Part shown: piece after piece, positions 1 to 11,962 of the stretch | Numbering within the stretch: the first letter of the stretch is position 1 | Layout: the number at the start of each line of letters is the position of its first letter | From: Gymnopus androsaceus JB14 | Lineage: Eukaryota; Basidiomycota; Agaricomycetes; Agaricales; Omphalotaceae | Direction of reading: 5' to 3' | Assembly: GCA_009733575.1 (NCBI GenBank) | Contig: ML769423.1 | Coordinates: forward strand, 62,001-126,000 | DNA length: 64,000 nt | The notes under the pieces: generated by a model | The model's database searches: none | The model's input: only the letters and a program-made list of their open reading frames with translations | What the model was told of the DNA's origin: nothing | Position numbers and translations under genes: made by a program

Positions 1-1116
1 CCAAGCAAAATATTCAATCTTCTATATGCGAATGGGGCGGTACTACTACACCATCCAGGATCCAACTTGAGCTCCAATAACGGATCTAATAGAGGTTCTC
101 GTACGCCCGCAGGCGATGACTGGGAGCTCGACTGTGAGATTTGCCATCGTCGTGGTATTAACCTCGTAAGCCATTTGCGTACGATATAACCTCGAGAATC
201 ACTGACCCCCCCATGCAGGATGACGGTGTACCATTAATGTGTTGTGGCTCGTGCTCAAAGTGGCAACACATCCCCTGCCATGATCAAGCCGATGTACATG
301 CTGGTCGTCCTCGACGGAACTGGGACCAAGTCGATTTCATTTGTCGTCAATGTAGGGCGAATACTCATGCTGATCCGTCTGTGGGATATAATGGCGTGCA
401 GATGCACTATCCGCAGAATATGCACCCTTCACTTCGTGCTCCACATACAGCAGCCTCGTATAATCATGTTCCGTATGGACAGGGTGTAGGTTACGATGCG
501 GCAGCTCGAATGAGCAACGGTTTTATTGATGTACCTACTGTGAATGGCAACAAGGGTTATGGGACTTCCGATTTAAGGTCCTCATCCTCTCAAGCCACAT
601 ATAGGCGGCTACTCCAACGGTGTGCCGACGTCAAAGCAGATGTCGTTTACACATTACCAGTCTCAGCAGCAACAAGACTTCTCTCATAACGGACAGGACC
701 AACAACATTACCGTGACTCAACTGGGTATGGACATTCCGGAACTACGCCTTCTTCGTACGGCGGACACCGTTATGGAAACCATAATAATTCACAAAATGT
801 GTGCTGCTACGTCTACTCTGCCATGTCCTCCACCTGATTTGTTTTTTTATAGATTGACGGGTGGAATGGAGCCTCCAACAATGTTAACCACTCTCTTGGA
901 TACCCTTCAAACTCTTCCTCTTACATGCCGGGTAGCGCTGAACGTTCCAGCGCTCTCGCCGAATCTTCGTCTCGATATGATCAAGCGGCGCATTACACTC
1001 AGCAGCAGCAGCAGCAACAATGGCGTTCTCACCATCTTACCTCCTCCCAAGGTCTACCCCAAACCAATATGCCATTTGCGACACCGACATCTACATTTCA
1101 TCCTTATCGTTCTTGA
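1..1116 (+). CDS. PHD-finger protein, 3' part (5' end off the window)
   Basis: The reading frame is open at base 1, so the gene starts upstream. Exons are about 1-165, 219-519, 605-798 and 853-1116. The first junction joins CEIC...H to the rest of a Cys4-His-Cys3 PHD finger (CEIC, C-x2-C, W-x-H-x2-C, CRQC). This fold normally reads histone H3 tails or acts as a protein-binding module in chromatin proteins. The remainder is disordered and rich in Gln, Ser, Tyr and Asn, ending in a short poly-Gln run and a TGA. Introns 166-218 and 799-852 have clear GT-AG ends. The frame must also change between about 485 and 604; an 85-nt GT-AG intron at 520-604 restores it, but its donor is weak. The exact chromatin complex cannot be told from this fragment. 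Confidence 0.75.
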
Positions 1117-2092
1117 TCAGTAACTACGATACAAAGTATACTTACCTAGATGTTGTCTATGTACGAGCATCTCAAAGAATGTTGTAGTTTGTGTAGAAGC
1201 TCATAGGTTTTGTATGTTTCTTCCGGATACTTATATCATTTTTGTGTACGAGAACACTGTGTAGTGTAATAAAGGTTGCAGCTATTGTTTGGTCTTCATA
1301 CATGCTTTACTAGAGAAGAAACCCTTATTCTGACTTTCTCTCGATCCATCGTTCTTGCTTCATGTTCTTGCTTCATGGCTTCATGTTTTTTTTACTTCCT
1401 CCGTTGTCAACCATGGTCAGTCCTCTTGATATTTTGGTAGGTCTGGTTGCTGACTGCTCTTCAAGCCACGATACGTTAAAGGTTACATTTGCGACCCATG
1501 ATATGATCCGAAACTTTTTAGGCGCGAACTTCGATGAATGACGACAAGGCTACTCAGAACACCAGATCGATGGGGTCGTTTGGGAGACCATGGTCTATTT
1601 GCGAGAGCGCAGTCAAACCCGACAGGATACGTATTCATTCTCTATAGTCCACGAGATTGGAGGACGTCCACAAGACCTTCCGCGCTCTGTCCATGGATCC
1701 AGAATGCTTCGGTTTGGAATCTTTGGATGAGAAGAACCTGAGAGAAAAGCCAATAGAATTTCCAAGTACTTTCGAGATTCTATAGAAGCATTATCTCAGA
1801 CGGCCAGATGTGTTTGAGTTGAAGGATTATAGCGATCCTCGTGCGTACCACTTGCAGCTCACTGTACTCTAATGCTTACTCTGATATAATTCCTAGTCCT
1901 CTGCTCTGATGGTGGGCCATTGGTCGAAGCTATAAGATTTGTTGCTTTTATACCACAAAGTAGCAATTTATATCGCGCCCCAATCTTCCATAAGCCCTTC
2001 CGTGTACTGTCACCTCGTTCCGCGAATCTCTCGGCTCCGCCTAGCATGCATGGTTGAACAAAATCGAAAAACCTTTGACTCCGATGGCTCGT
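1117..2092. other. intergenic, no gene seen
   Basis: This holds the probable 3' UTR of the PHD gene, with AT-rich sequence and an AATAAA-like TAATAAAGG at about 1267. Short open frames on both strands show no recognisable domain or intron structure. Confidence 0.5.
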
Positions 2093-2302
2093 TTATAAGC
2101 TTGAAGACCCCAGCTCCAGAAACCGAATACAGGACGCCAGCTGAAGGTTTCTGTCGAATAATGCAAGGAGCCGATCGTTGGATTGCACCAAAGCATCGGG
2201 CAAAGTCTGCGGCACGGTGAGTAGGAGTTTCCCACTAGCGCACGGTTGGGAGAGTAGCTTTTCAGAGTAGAGGTCATCGAGAATACATTCCACCAGTTCA
2301 TT
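2093..2302 (-). pseudogene. decayed F-box family fragment
   Basis: Read on the minus strand it starts with NELVECILDDLYSEK, matching the F-box N-terminus of the intact family members at 36680-37992 and 54850-56205 (NELVE-ILxNLYSxKSTLLNCALVG). A frame break follows immediately: the bases for TLLNCALVG are present but out of frame. The fragment then jumps to a piece resembling the family's LASYVRFLEL segment (here LASCIRFLEL). The start Met, the substrate-recognition repeats and the second exon are missing. It is a relic of the same gene family that clusters at 33-43 kb. Confidence 0.7.
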
Positions 2303-3182
2303 ACGATTAGCGAAAATTTTTCATCGTGGTCACAAGCGTTCCACACACCAACATTTTTCGCGCTTTCTCGACTCGATCTCAGACATCCTCTGTCTCACTC
2401 AGAGGCATGGTGTTGATAAACTTACACCGTAGTTCACGTTAGATCATGGCACATATGTGCTTTATCTTGCCGTGAGGGTCGTGACAATAGCTCCTCGATT
2501 GTCGCAGAAGATAGATGTAGGGCTGTATTGGGAACCACAAGAGGTTAAATGAGAAAACTTCATCTTCTGACAGTGAACCTGGAAAACTAGACATCAGCAG
2601 GTGGACTTATAATACTTACGTTGAAATCAACCCCGAAATGCCAGGGCGCATTTGGCGTCCATCGCGCTGCTGCGCGGTGGCCCTGAGTGACGTAGCTAGC
2701 AAAATTGATGGTTGTCCAGTGGGATTTACCTTTCTTCCTCGGATCTCTTCTTGCATCATTCATGCACTTCATGTTCCACTTCAGTGTCATTTTTGAGGGA
2801 AGAGGAATGGCTTGGATGCATGCATGCTCAAAATACTATAAATATACATACTTGGGCAGCTCATCCGTGCAACCTCACCCGTGCAACCCCAGATGGCATT
2901 TGCTGGCGGCAAAATATCACCGTCGAAAATATCACCGTCGCTGATCCCATTTTCGGCGTTTGGTGATTCAAATTGATTTTTTACTTAAAAAGCTTGTTAC
3001 TTTTTTAAATCCTTTCTCCCCTTTCTCGACTCCAATTTCTCGCGGTGACGCTCCATTCTCCTGTCCATCCCCTCTCGCAGCCGAAAAGACGCAAATTAAT
3101 CAATACAAGTTACGTTCACCGGCCCCACCGTCTCGCATAAAACGCGAAAGTCCCTCTTTTTTTTGGCTATCACTACTTCAAA
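2303..3182. other. intergenic with short direct repeats
   Basis: No gene is seen. An exact tandem of the 15-mer AAAATATCACCGTCG lies at 2911-2925 and 2926-2940, and a CCGTGCAACC pair lies just before it. The last few hundred bases are pyrimidine-rich and are probably the promoter and 5' UTR of the bestrophin-like gene. Confidence 0.5.
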
Positions 3183-5292
3183 ATGGTCGTTTCCAACCCC
3201 ATGTACGGCGGCGGCATGTCGATCCGCAAGAAGCTCTTGGCTTCAAGTCTGGCATCGACCTGGCTAGAGATGTTGTTCTTCGGAGGGGTGGCTACTAGTA
3301 AGTTTTGCCAGTCACGCCTTGTTTGCATATTCCTTATGATGCTAATCGATTTTTTTTGCAGTGGTCACCGCCGTCTCTACGCTGACTCCTCATCAGTTGA
3401 CCTTGAACAATGGTCTCCTTGGTGTGCTGGGTACTGTTCTCGGTCTGGTTATATCATTCAGAACGTCTTCTGCATATGAAAGGTGAAATTTACTTGCCGC
3501 ACATGCAGCTTAGATGTCGATTCTCAAACTTTTCACAGATACTCGGATGGACGAATGAGGTGGACAAACATTGTAACCTTTTCACGGAATCTAGCTATGA
3601 CAGTACGTCTCGCATCTGTTACCTTGTAACGTTTATCAAGTGGCGAGCGGTCCTATGGTAGATCTGGATTCATATTTCGAATGACCGTCCTGTTCCTCCC
3701 GGTGGTACTCGAGCCCCAACAACACTAGAATGCATAATTGAAAAGAAGTCTATGATTAATTTGGTTAGTATGCTCTTATCGCAGTCTTCATTTGCAGAGA
3801 TTCATAAGTATATCCGCAGGTCCAAGCATTAGCCGTGTCCATCAAGGTATATTTCGTCCATTGGTGGATGGCTGGGTTTTAAACTAATCTATTTTTTTGA
3901 TAGCATTATCTTCGCGGTGAACCTGGCGTTTACTATCAGGATTTATATCCTTTGGTTTCCTTTTTGCCTAGATACGCGGCTGGAGGACAGACCGAGGCTG
4001 ACATGCTTCCTATGTGGCATGCGTCTGAAGATGGAGACTACCCATACCAGCATAAAGTGGGGTCCCTAAATGACTCGACGAATACCTTGACAACATCATA
4101 CAAGGAAGAGCCATCGTCCCATGGCTTCATGGGCTCTCTTCGCAAACACCACAAGGTCTTTGATCCAGAAAAGGTCTTGCCTGTCATTGAGGTCCATCGC
4201 CCTCTTAAGCCTGCTAAGAATCCTCCAAAGCCTGGATTCACCGATTATTTCCCCTTCCTAAAAATATTCAAATTGATTTTGAAGCCGTTTAGGAAGAGCC
4301 CACGTAGCCAGGATGTTGATATACACGCAGTCTTGGGGAAAAAGCGCAAGCCTAAACCTTGCGATAGTAATGTTCCGGTAGAGATTTCACTCTTCTTGAT
4401 GAGGTACGTGTTTAGCGAGCGACATATCAGAAGGCGGAATGCAATGGCTAACCTCTCTTATCCAGCTACGCCAATACCATGACTAAGGAGGGCCATATTC
4501 CCGCTGTTTTAGCTGGAAATTTGTTTGCTGGTATTGCCAATATTCAAGATGCTCTCAGCAACCTTGAGCGCATCGCCAATACTCCTCTACCATTTGCCTA
4601 TCAAGCACATCTTCGTATTTCTGTTTGGTATGCTCGCATCTCCGTTTCGTTGCACTAACAGCTGATGGATAATCTTTAGGGTATATCTTCTAGCACTACC
4701 GGTAACATATTCGAATCGCTGGCTCCTCTACTTTGCTAACCGTGCCCTTAGTTCCAAATTGTTGAGACTTTCGGTTGGCTGACGATTCCTGGTACTATCT
4801 TCACGACGTTTATGTACCTTGGCTTCCTTGAAATTGGTCAACAGATGTGCGTTTTCCCTCGGGTCTCTTTCTGTATACTAATGCCTGTTGTAGTGAGAAT
4901 CCATTCAACTACGACCTTAACGACTTGGGTATGTCTTTTTTCATGGACCATGATTTCCATTCTAATACCTTGATCGCCAGACCTTGATGAATTCTGCTAC
5001 ATGATCCAGAGGGAGTTGCATGAAATAACCGCTGTGAGTATTTGTCAGAACCGATGGTTTGTCGCAACTAATTCAGGTTTCATAGCATCCTCTTCCCGAT
5101 CCTTCCGAGTACCTGTTTACTGGGTTGAACCAGCCTTTCGCGCCTGGCGATCGCCGTACTGCTCAAGAGCTCATCAGTGAGGACGAGTACACCCATTCTG
5201 CTCACGGACCGGATAGCAAGCCAGGCTTGCACAGTATCCAACGAACTTTGCTCAAGGGATGGAAGGATGTTGATCTATCAACGCGAAAATAG
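3183..5292 (+). CDS. bestrophin/RFP-TM family chloride channel-like membrane protein
   Basis: Twelve exons (3183-3297, 3362-3482, 3539-3602, 3662-3763, 3820-3846, 3904-4403, 4466-4627, 4680-4701, 4752-4846, 4894-4928, 4981-5033, 5086-5292) join without any frame break into a 500-residue protein. The N-terminal part carries the family signature SSAYERYSDGRMRWTNIV shortly after the first hydrophobic segments. Later come the conserved GLFAGIANIQDALSNLERI-like helix, IPGTIFTTFMYLGFLEIG (a membrane segment) and the ENPFNYDLNDLDLDEFC acidic motif. In animal bestrophins the acidic cluster binds Ca2+. Fungal members are presumed anion channels of the plasma or internal membranes; direct functional data are sparse. 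A central insertion (about residues 160-310), rich in Lys and Pro, is larger than in animal bestrophins. The ATG follows a pyrimidine-rich leader, and all introns are GT-AG. Confidence 0.9.
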
Positions 5293-5781
5293 GGAATTGT
5301 CAGTATTCTGATAGACTTGTTACCTTTGCATTTGGGGCTTTTGTGACCACATTGTTGTTTCCGACCTTTGTCTTTCTTTCCATATCTTCCTCTGGTTCTA
5401 GGAAGTTTTCATTGGACTGTTTTGCTTTGCATTTGGGTTCTCGACCCAACCATTCTTTTCATTTACATAGCATATTCCAGTTACATCTGCATACTCTCTC
5501 TCTCTCTACATAGAATTTTATTACGCTCATTTCTTAATATGCTTTCTGCCTTGGGGTTCTTGGCAGGTCCGCGCGCCTATTTGCCTCTTGAGGACTGCTC
5601 AGCGCTGAGCCAGTGCAGTACTTATGCTCGCCGTATAGTTCAACGGTCTTTCATCCTGCTTAATTCTATGCAATTGCTTGACGCCCACATAAAAATATTA
5701 ATTTAATCTCACGAAGCTTCTTGCTTCTATCCTTCGAAACTCCACCCTATTGTTCTTCGAACTCTCTTCCTGACCACCATC
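5293..5781. other. intergenic, 3' UTR and pyrimidine-rich leader
   Basis: The sequence is T- and C-rich with a short CT microsatellite near 5490-5510. No coding potential is evident. It separates the bestrophin-like gene from the next gene on the same strand. Confidence 0.5.
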
Positions 5782-7787
5782 ATGGGTCAGCGCCATCAAA
5801 TGTTTATCGTTGCCCGTGTCGTGACCTACGGAAGTACTGACGGAAGGCTTATTATCGATGTCTTGGAGCCTATCATCACCAGTGGTCAGTGCAAGATCTC
5901 TCTTTCCAAGAAATTTTACTTTGACTGAGAAAGTATCTTCCATTTAGGTGTTATGGGAGTCTACCTTTACGGGCAGCCGATCGATTTATTACGCTTGTGA
6001 AGCAGCCAGTTAATGCTGCTATTATACGCGAAGAGATCAAATCAGTTCAAGGGAAATACGGACGCCATGAACAGGAACCTCAAATTCCTGATGCTCCGTG
6101 TCCTTATAGTATCTTTCTTCTTGCTTGTGCGCTCAACATCGACCTCGAGGAGAGATATATCCATGGCGGTCCTTTTCGGTCATCTCTTCTGGAAGCTTGG
6201 ATGGGATGTTGGGATGGAGGTTTGTGTCAACACAGGACGTCCTTCATTTCGTTCGGGTATGATACTAATGATGCTTCGATTCCCAGATAACAACGACGGG
6301 ATAACAATACTCGATATCACCGATCCATTGAACCCAGCTTACGCTTTTTGCAGATCTCGATCCAAACCTGTTGGGGTCGAGAAAATATCTAGGCGGATAT
6401 CTACGCGGATATTACAGGCTCGGATCTGGAGAAGAAGGGGACGAAGAGAAGTTGGAACTCGTATCGAGGTTCCAATCCGTACCCGTCATGACTGCAGAAG
6501 CACTTTCTGAAGCATGGCCTGACGCATTTGTAGCAAGCACCGAATCCATACCTAAAATCGTCCCAGACTCGGATTCCGTTGCACTCTCTTCTGCGCCCGA
6601 TGATCTTCCAGCTCTCGCCGATCTTGTTATCGGGCCAGCTGTAGTACGAAGCCTGGAGCTTGGAAACACAGACGATTTGGAGCTCGTGATTCCGAGCAAA
6701 TTCGTTCAGATAAAGGATGCTTTACGTGCACGCAATCCCTTCCCAGACACTGCTTTTCCTTTGCTCAAAGCAGTCTTGCATGAGGAGCTCAAGAAAGAGA
6801 TCGAAACACTCGACCTGACCGGCTTCTCCTTATCTCCCGAGCAAGCTCGTGTCCGTCGTTTCTGACTTTGAAAACACACGAGTCGTCGTTCTGTCCCGCT
6901 CACCAGAGGTCAAAATCGATCATGTCCTTGCGCTACTAAAAGCGAAACTCGAAATTGACCGTCTTGATTTGTTGGACACTGGGATTACCAACGAAGAATT
7001 CTCCTCCCTCCTTGACCATCACCCAGATCTCTTCAAACGCGTCAGCGACATCACACATTCTCACCTCGTTTCGGCGAAGGACCATATAAATCCTGGATGT
7101 TTCCACGTCTTTGCTTCTCAACCTACATCCGGTATTTACTACGGAGGACTCGACGATGACTTTGCAGACTTTATTCAGGGTTCCATTCAAGCGATCCCTG
7201 TTTGGACTCCGGCTAAAATCGTCCACAACATCGTCGACTTTTTGACGGCGTTGATCACCCCCAAAGATCCCCTCCAGATTTCCATGGATCGTCCGCAAAG
7301 TATGATGGTGCCAGCTGCGATGAGTGCTGGATTGAGGAAACCTGGAACACCCTGGAAAAATCGTACTGTGACGTTGGTAACGCAGGATATCCAAAAACTG
7401 CATGAGAACGGATGGGTGTTCTTATTCAGCGAACGTTTAATTTTTTCCCAACGTGAACGTGTCGGGAATGTATATGCTTTTGCGAAAATTCTGCCTGGTG
7501 GTGCTGGAATGCAGACGTATGATATCGCGGGCTTCTTGCAGGAGATGGAGAGGGAGGGTAGGGGCCCCTTGCCTGCTGAAGATCTTGTACGGGAGTTTGA
7601 AAATCTTTTGGCCGTGACAGAAGTCCCACTTCCAAAGGAACTGTTGGATGCCCCTGAAGATATTCGGGAAAGCTTCCCGACTCGTGCACCTCCAATGACA
7701 CTGTTTGACAATGATGCTGCATTGAAATATATGAAGGGTCTTTTGCCTGCTACCAAGGTAGCTGCTCGAACTGTACTAGGACTGTAA
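5782..7787 (+). CDS. conserved Agaricomycete protein of unknown function (MGQRHQ family)
   Basis: The protein begins MGQRHQMFIVARVV, and HHQWCYGSLPLRA is rebuilt across an intron at 5885-5947. A second intron lies at 6220-6286. I know this N-terminal pattern as a recurring hypothetical protein of mushroom-forming fungi; no domain or reaction is established for it. The C-terminal half (from about 6849) is acidic with several hydrophobic stretches and no recognised motif. Three frame breaks interrupt an otherwise continuous reading: near 5845 (one A short in GGAAGG), near 6340 (one T too many in TTTTT) and near 6850. Because coding potential continues on both sides of each break, I read this as one gene with sequence errors. 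A recently broken gene is the alternative. The end is the TAA after a Leu-Gly-Leu tail. Confidence 0.65.
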
Positions 7788-7992
7788 GTAAGTATGATGC
7801 CTGCTTTTCTTGTTATTTACTGTATCCTCATGTATATGGCCCGATGAATTGAATTCCCAAGTACTATTTCAGGAATGGAGAGTCAGACAAATACTTTATA
7901 ATGATACATACAAGAGCATTTTGATTAGTGTGATAAAGCGTATTATAATACAGCTATAGTACAAGAGGAAAAGTACACAAACAAGGTCCATT

Positions 7993-8898
7993 TCATCGAA
8001 TAGTTTCATACATCCGAAACTCTTTTGAAGCCCAAGGGAATGGATCGTCTTCGCCCGCAGGTTCCCTGAAGCAAAGTAATCAATATCGCGAGCAAGTGGG
8101 AAGAAGATACACGCACTCCAGGGGTCCCAGAACGCGCAAACCTCGAACATGGGTGTCCTTGCCGCTCATGTGGTTGGCAAGAATGATGATTTGGAGAAGA
8201 TACGCGTATACAGGTTTTCTTTGGAGAAGGAGCGTCAGTTGAACGTCAGTCAGTCATTCCATATCGAAGAACATACAAGCCTTCGCCATCCTCATTGGGT
8301 TCAGATGAGACGTCGAATGTAAGCCATCCATCTGGTTTCTCAAGCGTGATGATACGGACATCTTGGAGGTCGTTTGGACCTGTTCCAGCGCGAATGGCAA
8401 GTGTTGAGGGAGTATACGAGTCGTCGAGTTGATGACAGAGGAAGACACTGAGTTTCTAGAGAGAAAGAGATGAAGATTATCCGTATTTCGAGTTGAACGC
8501 GTCAAGACGCACTTGAATCGCGACTTTACGAGGGAATTCAATGGTTATAAAGTGTGGTTGGGGTCCGTCAGAGCTAACAAGTTGTCAGCTATACAGTAGA
8601 ATAAATAACCAGCTCACTCACTGCCAAAACGTTTCTGGATCTCCATCCTGCAGACATTCCGAGCCAAAACCGAATTTATACGAAGATACAGACCATTTGG
8701 CTTGTGCTGAGATGTTGGGCCAAGGTAGGATTGGAGGTCTCTTGTCATCTAGCGCGGTTTAGTTTTTAAAGTAGTAGAGAGTGTATTAGTTGAATTACTA
8801 GTTAATATGAATGGAGAATTGAGATCTTCTGGGGCAGGCTGAGTTGTGCCAGTAGCAACACTGACGGGAGTGGCAATCGAGGTGGATGAGGAAGACAT
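7993..8898 (-). CDS. APC10: anaphase-promoting complex subunit 10 (Doc1), DOC domain
   Basis: Six exons on the minus strand (8898-8799, 8748-8622, 8573-8513, 8455-8277, 8218-8117, 8065-7993) join in frame to a 213-residue protein. It shows the DOC-domain landmarks in order: WSVSSYKFGFG, the WHSDGPQPHF substrate-facing loop, LDDSYTPS, IRAG and ILANHMSGKDTHVRGLRVLGP. APC10 helps the APC/C ubiquitin ligase bind D-box degrons and act processively at mitotic exit. The usual C-terminal Ile-Arg tail that docks on the TPR subunits is present: the protein ends in YETIR. The length fits the family. The start chosen is MSSSS at 8898; an in-frame ATG at 8934 would overlap the divergent UBA4 start. Confidence 0.93.
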
Positions 8899-8921
8899 CG
8901 AGGTCGCTGACAAACCCGGAA

Positions 8922-10431
8922 ATGTCTCTTTCACTCAACGACTATCGTCGATATGGCAGACAAATGATCCTCGATGGTTTTGGTCTTGCTGGTAATTGTT
9001 TATATTTCTCCAATACAAAATCTCACTTTTATACTGTATAGGCCAATTAAAGCTCAGCAATGCATCTGTCGTTGTCGTAGGAGCGGGAGGCCTTGGATGT
9101 CCTGCGCTACAATATCTCGGCTCATCGGGCATAGGTTTTGTTTCTTCTCCTCATCCAGCAACCAAAATGCCCATTCTACACGCTCAGGAAGAATCGGAAT
9201 CATCGACCACGATCGCGTAGAGTTGTCTAATCTTCAACGCCAAGTTCTTCACAATGAAGAGACGGTAGGCTTGCCTAAAGCGCAATCGGCTGCACTTGCT
9301 CTCAAACGGTTGGTTCTTGCGTACAAACTCAATCCCCGTTAACGCTTTGTTTTTGTAGGATAAACTCTACTCTGAAAATCGACGCTATAGTCGAAGCTCT
9401 GACCCCAGAAAATGCACTATCACTGCTGGCACCCTTTGATATCATTCTCGACTGTACCGACAACGCACCTACTCGTTATCTACTTTCGGACACGGCAGTA
9501 GCTCTGGGGAAACCCCTTGTCAGTGGAGCTGCACAGAAATTCGAAGGCCAGCTCTGCGTGTACAACCTCGGCGAAGTCGGTCCATGCTATCGCTGTCTCT
9601 TCCCTAAACCTCCGGCACCAGAGAGCGCAGGATCCTGTGAGGAACTGGGTATCTTGGGTGCAGTCACAGGTATCATCGGAAACCTGCAAGCATTGGAAAC
9701 GATCAAGATTCTTACGGATTTACATGGTGAGTGAGATGTGCTTTGTTTGCTTTGAGCCATTAAGCTAAGCATATCTGGACCTGTTAGACTCCAAGCCAAC
9801 ACTACTACTCTTCTCTGCCCTCTCTGTTCCCCAGTTCCGAACCATTAAACTACGCTCTCGGAAACCCAGCTGTCCTGCTTGTGGACAAGAGGGTCAGAAA
9901 ATCGGTTCGATCAGCGAGATTGATTATGTTCAATTTTGTGGTGGTGCGAAACCGGATTGGGAGAGCTTGGGTCTGGTGGAAAATAATCCGGAGCATAGAA
10001 TCCGAGTCAATGTATGTTCTTCTTCTCGTATACTCACTTGAACATTGTTCCTCATGCTACTCGGAAGGATCTGAAGGCCGCAATTGACGCAAAAGAACCT
10101 ATACATCTTATTGACGTTCGACCAAGAACTGAATTCGAGATCTGTCATCTTCCTCAGTCTACTCGTGAGTTTCCACTGCCAGTTTCTCCCAAGTTTTTGA
10201 TTTAATGGACAGCCAGACGTTCCATTAAATGATATTGTTGCGAATCCTTCCTCTTTCCTTCCCGATAACTCTGATACGCCCACGTATATCATCTGTCGCT
10301 TGGGGAATGACTCGCAGATCGCGGCCGAGGCTCTACGTGGGCTGGAAGGTCGAAATATGGCTGTGAAAGATGTTGTAGGAGGTTTAAGAGCTTGGTCAAA
10401 GGACGTAGATCCACAATTCCCTGTGTATTAG
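8922..10431 (+). CDS. UBA4: E1-like adenylyltransferase/sulfurtransferase Uba4 (MOCS3)
   Basis: Seven exons (8922-8991, 9042-9134, 9188-9308, 9359-9726, 9788-10011, 10068-10164, 10217-10431) give an unbroken 395-residue protein. The N-terminal ThiF/MoeB E1 domain has the ATP-binding [12 protein letters not shown] loop, the [13 protein letters not shown] motif and paired zinc-ligand motifs (CYRC and CPAC). The C-terminal rhodanese domain has its catalytic Cys in ICRLGNDSQ. Uba4 adenylates and thiolates the ubiquitin-like Urm1 for tRNA wobble thiolation and protein urmylation; MOCS3-type members also serve molybdopterin synthase. The cytosol is the expected place. The gene runs divergently from APC10 with only 23 bp between the two ATGs, and ends 83 bp from the convergent UBX gene. 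Confidence 0.94.
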
Positions 10432-10514
10432 ATAAAGTACAGATAGATAGATTCTACGGCTTGAATGATACATGGAGGATTATACATCGACGGAATATAC
10501 ACAGTTTGTTGAGA

Positions 10515-11523
10515 TTACTTTTCTACAAACGAAAAGGCAATCAGTACAAGGTAACAGGCATACAGGAAAGAGGGTACGCACTTCCTAGTTTGAGCCATTT
10601 GGGAACCTTCTTCTCGCCCGCAGCCAATCCCGAGTTGAGGGAATTTCCAAGTTTCTTTAATGGAGCTGAGGAAGACGTATCTGATGGTTGCGGGGGTTCT
10701 GGTAGAGACTGGGCCAAAGCCAGGATATTTGATTCGAGTGGAGCAGGGACATTCGAGGCTAGTAGAGTGAGTATACTGACGCCAAGTACAGAGAGGAGAT
10801 ATACGGTACCATTTAATGATTCATCTTCGAAACGCAGCAGCAGCACAGAGGACGGTGTAAGATCCAACTCGGCCAACGATAGATTCTTAACCTTGAGATC
10901 GGATACTTTGAGATCACGTCCAGGTGGCTGATCTACAAAGAGTCGTATTAGTGTAGAAGATGGAGATGAACGGTCAACGAACACAGAATGAATTTGATTG
11001 GCTTGACGTCCTCTCTCAGCGAGTTGCGGACAAACGCGTATACAGACTTTATCTTGTCTGTTGAAGGAAAGACCTTTTCGAGTTGAGTTCGGTCGGTGAA
11101 TCGGATACGAATCGTTGTCTAAGCAAGGTATCAGCATTGTGGTTGGGAAATGAATCTGTTACACACATTAGGCCATCGTTCGATTTTCTTTGCTTTATCC
11201 GCTGCTTCTCGAGGTGCTCGTAGTTGTAGAGGGGCATTCGTCAGCGCCTGCGTTCGAGCAGACAATTGAGTCTGGGCTAGTTTTAGATCAGAGGGTGTTG
11301 GGTCAAAGTAATTGTCTGGTAAATCGGCTGCAAAAGAATCAGGTTGTATTTATCGTCCATCATGGTCAAACTTACGAGTAGGAATGGATGATCCTGAAGA
11401 TGGTTTGTAGACTTTGAAAGTTGGCGATTCGTCTGCAGAAGGTGCATTCTGGGCTTCAGATACAGTGGAAGGTACGGGCTCAGATGCAGCGGGAGGTACA
11501 GGTTCAGATTCAGCTTCAGACAT
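10515..11523 (-). CDS. UBX-domain protein of the TUG/ASPSCR1 (Ubx4) type
   Basis: The start is MSEAESEPVPP at 11523. Exon 1 is 11523-11376 and exon 2 begins at 11327 after a GT-AG intron. Later exons rebuild a UBX fold: TTIRIRFTDRTQLEKVF, KIKSVYAFVRNSL, KFILYQPPGRDLKVSD, then LSLAELDLTPSSVLLLRFE. UBX domains recruit the AAA ATPase Cdc48/p97; TUG-type proteins act in p97 hexamer disassembly and membrane traffic. The segment ahead of the UBX domain is Pro/Ser/Glu-rich. Introns I infer include 10759-10809 (51 nt) and a last one that gives a GKK ending at 10515. Without that last splice the frame runs on to a TGA at 10541. The gene is convergent with UBA4. Confidence 0.85.
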
Positions 11524-11902
11524 GGTAAAGGTAAGGATCAAGAAGAAAGTACTGCATTCAAAGGATTGGTAATACGCTACGAACAAAGAATACAAGACCT
11601 CACACACGCGTCCTCTTTTCTACTACAACCGTGGAGAATAAGCAAAAGCTGGAAAGGAAATAAATCAGTAACGAGAAAAAAGAATTTTGAATACAGTATA
11701 AATTTCAGCAGAGTATAGTTGTCTCACACAACGGGTTCCAGGGTCACTGGCGGGCGACCCCTTTGGTGTAGAACCAATTGCAATCGAACGCAAATTACAA
11801 AAGTACCATCATGAAAAGACAGAATGACAAGAATGCTCACCGAATGCTTTGTCGAAGACAAAGAAAAGAAAAAAACGAAGCAATGAGCGCCTTTGGCCAG
11901 CT

Positions 11903-11909
11903 TATAAAT
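11903..11909 (+). promoter_or_regulatory. TATA box candidate of the PITH gene
   Basis: TATAAAT sits about 55 bp before the ATG at 11963, in the 440-bp region shared by the divergent UBX and PITH genes. The assignment rests on position only. Confidence 0.4.
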
Positions 11910-11962
11910 TGCCACTTAGCGCCCACTTTAGCGCCTTTCTCCACTCACCTGCATTGAACTCG

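Noticed and set aside
1538..1741. 67-codon plus frame after the PHD gene
   Set aside because: No domain, no splice partners, and composition like intergenic DNA.
7187..7756. 189-codon minus-strand frame in the MGQRHQ gene
   Set aside because: It overlaps a better-supported plus-strand coding region and has no recognisable domain.
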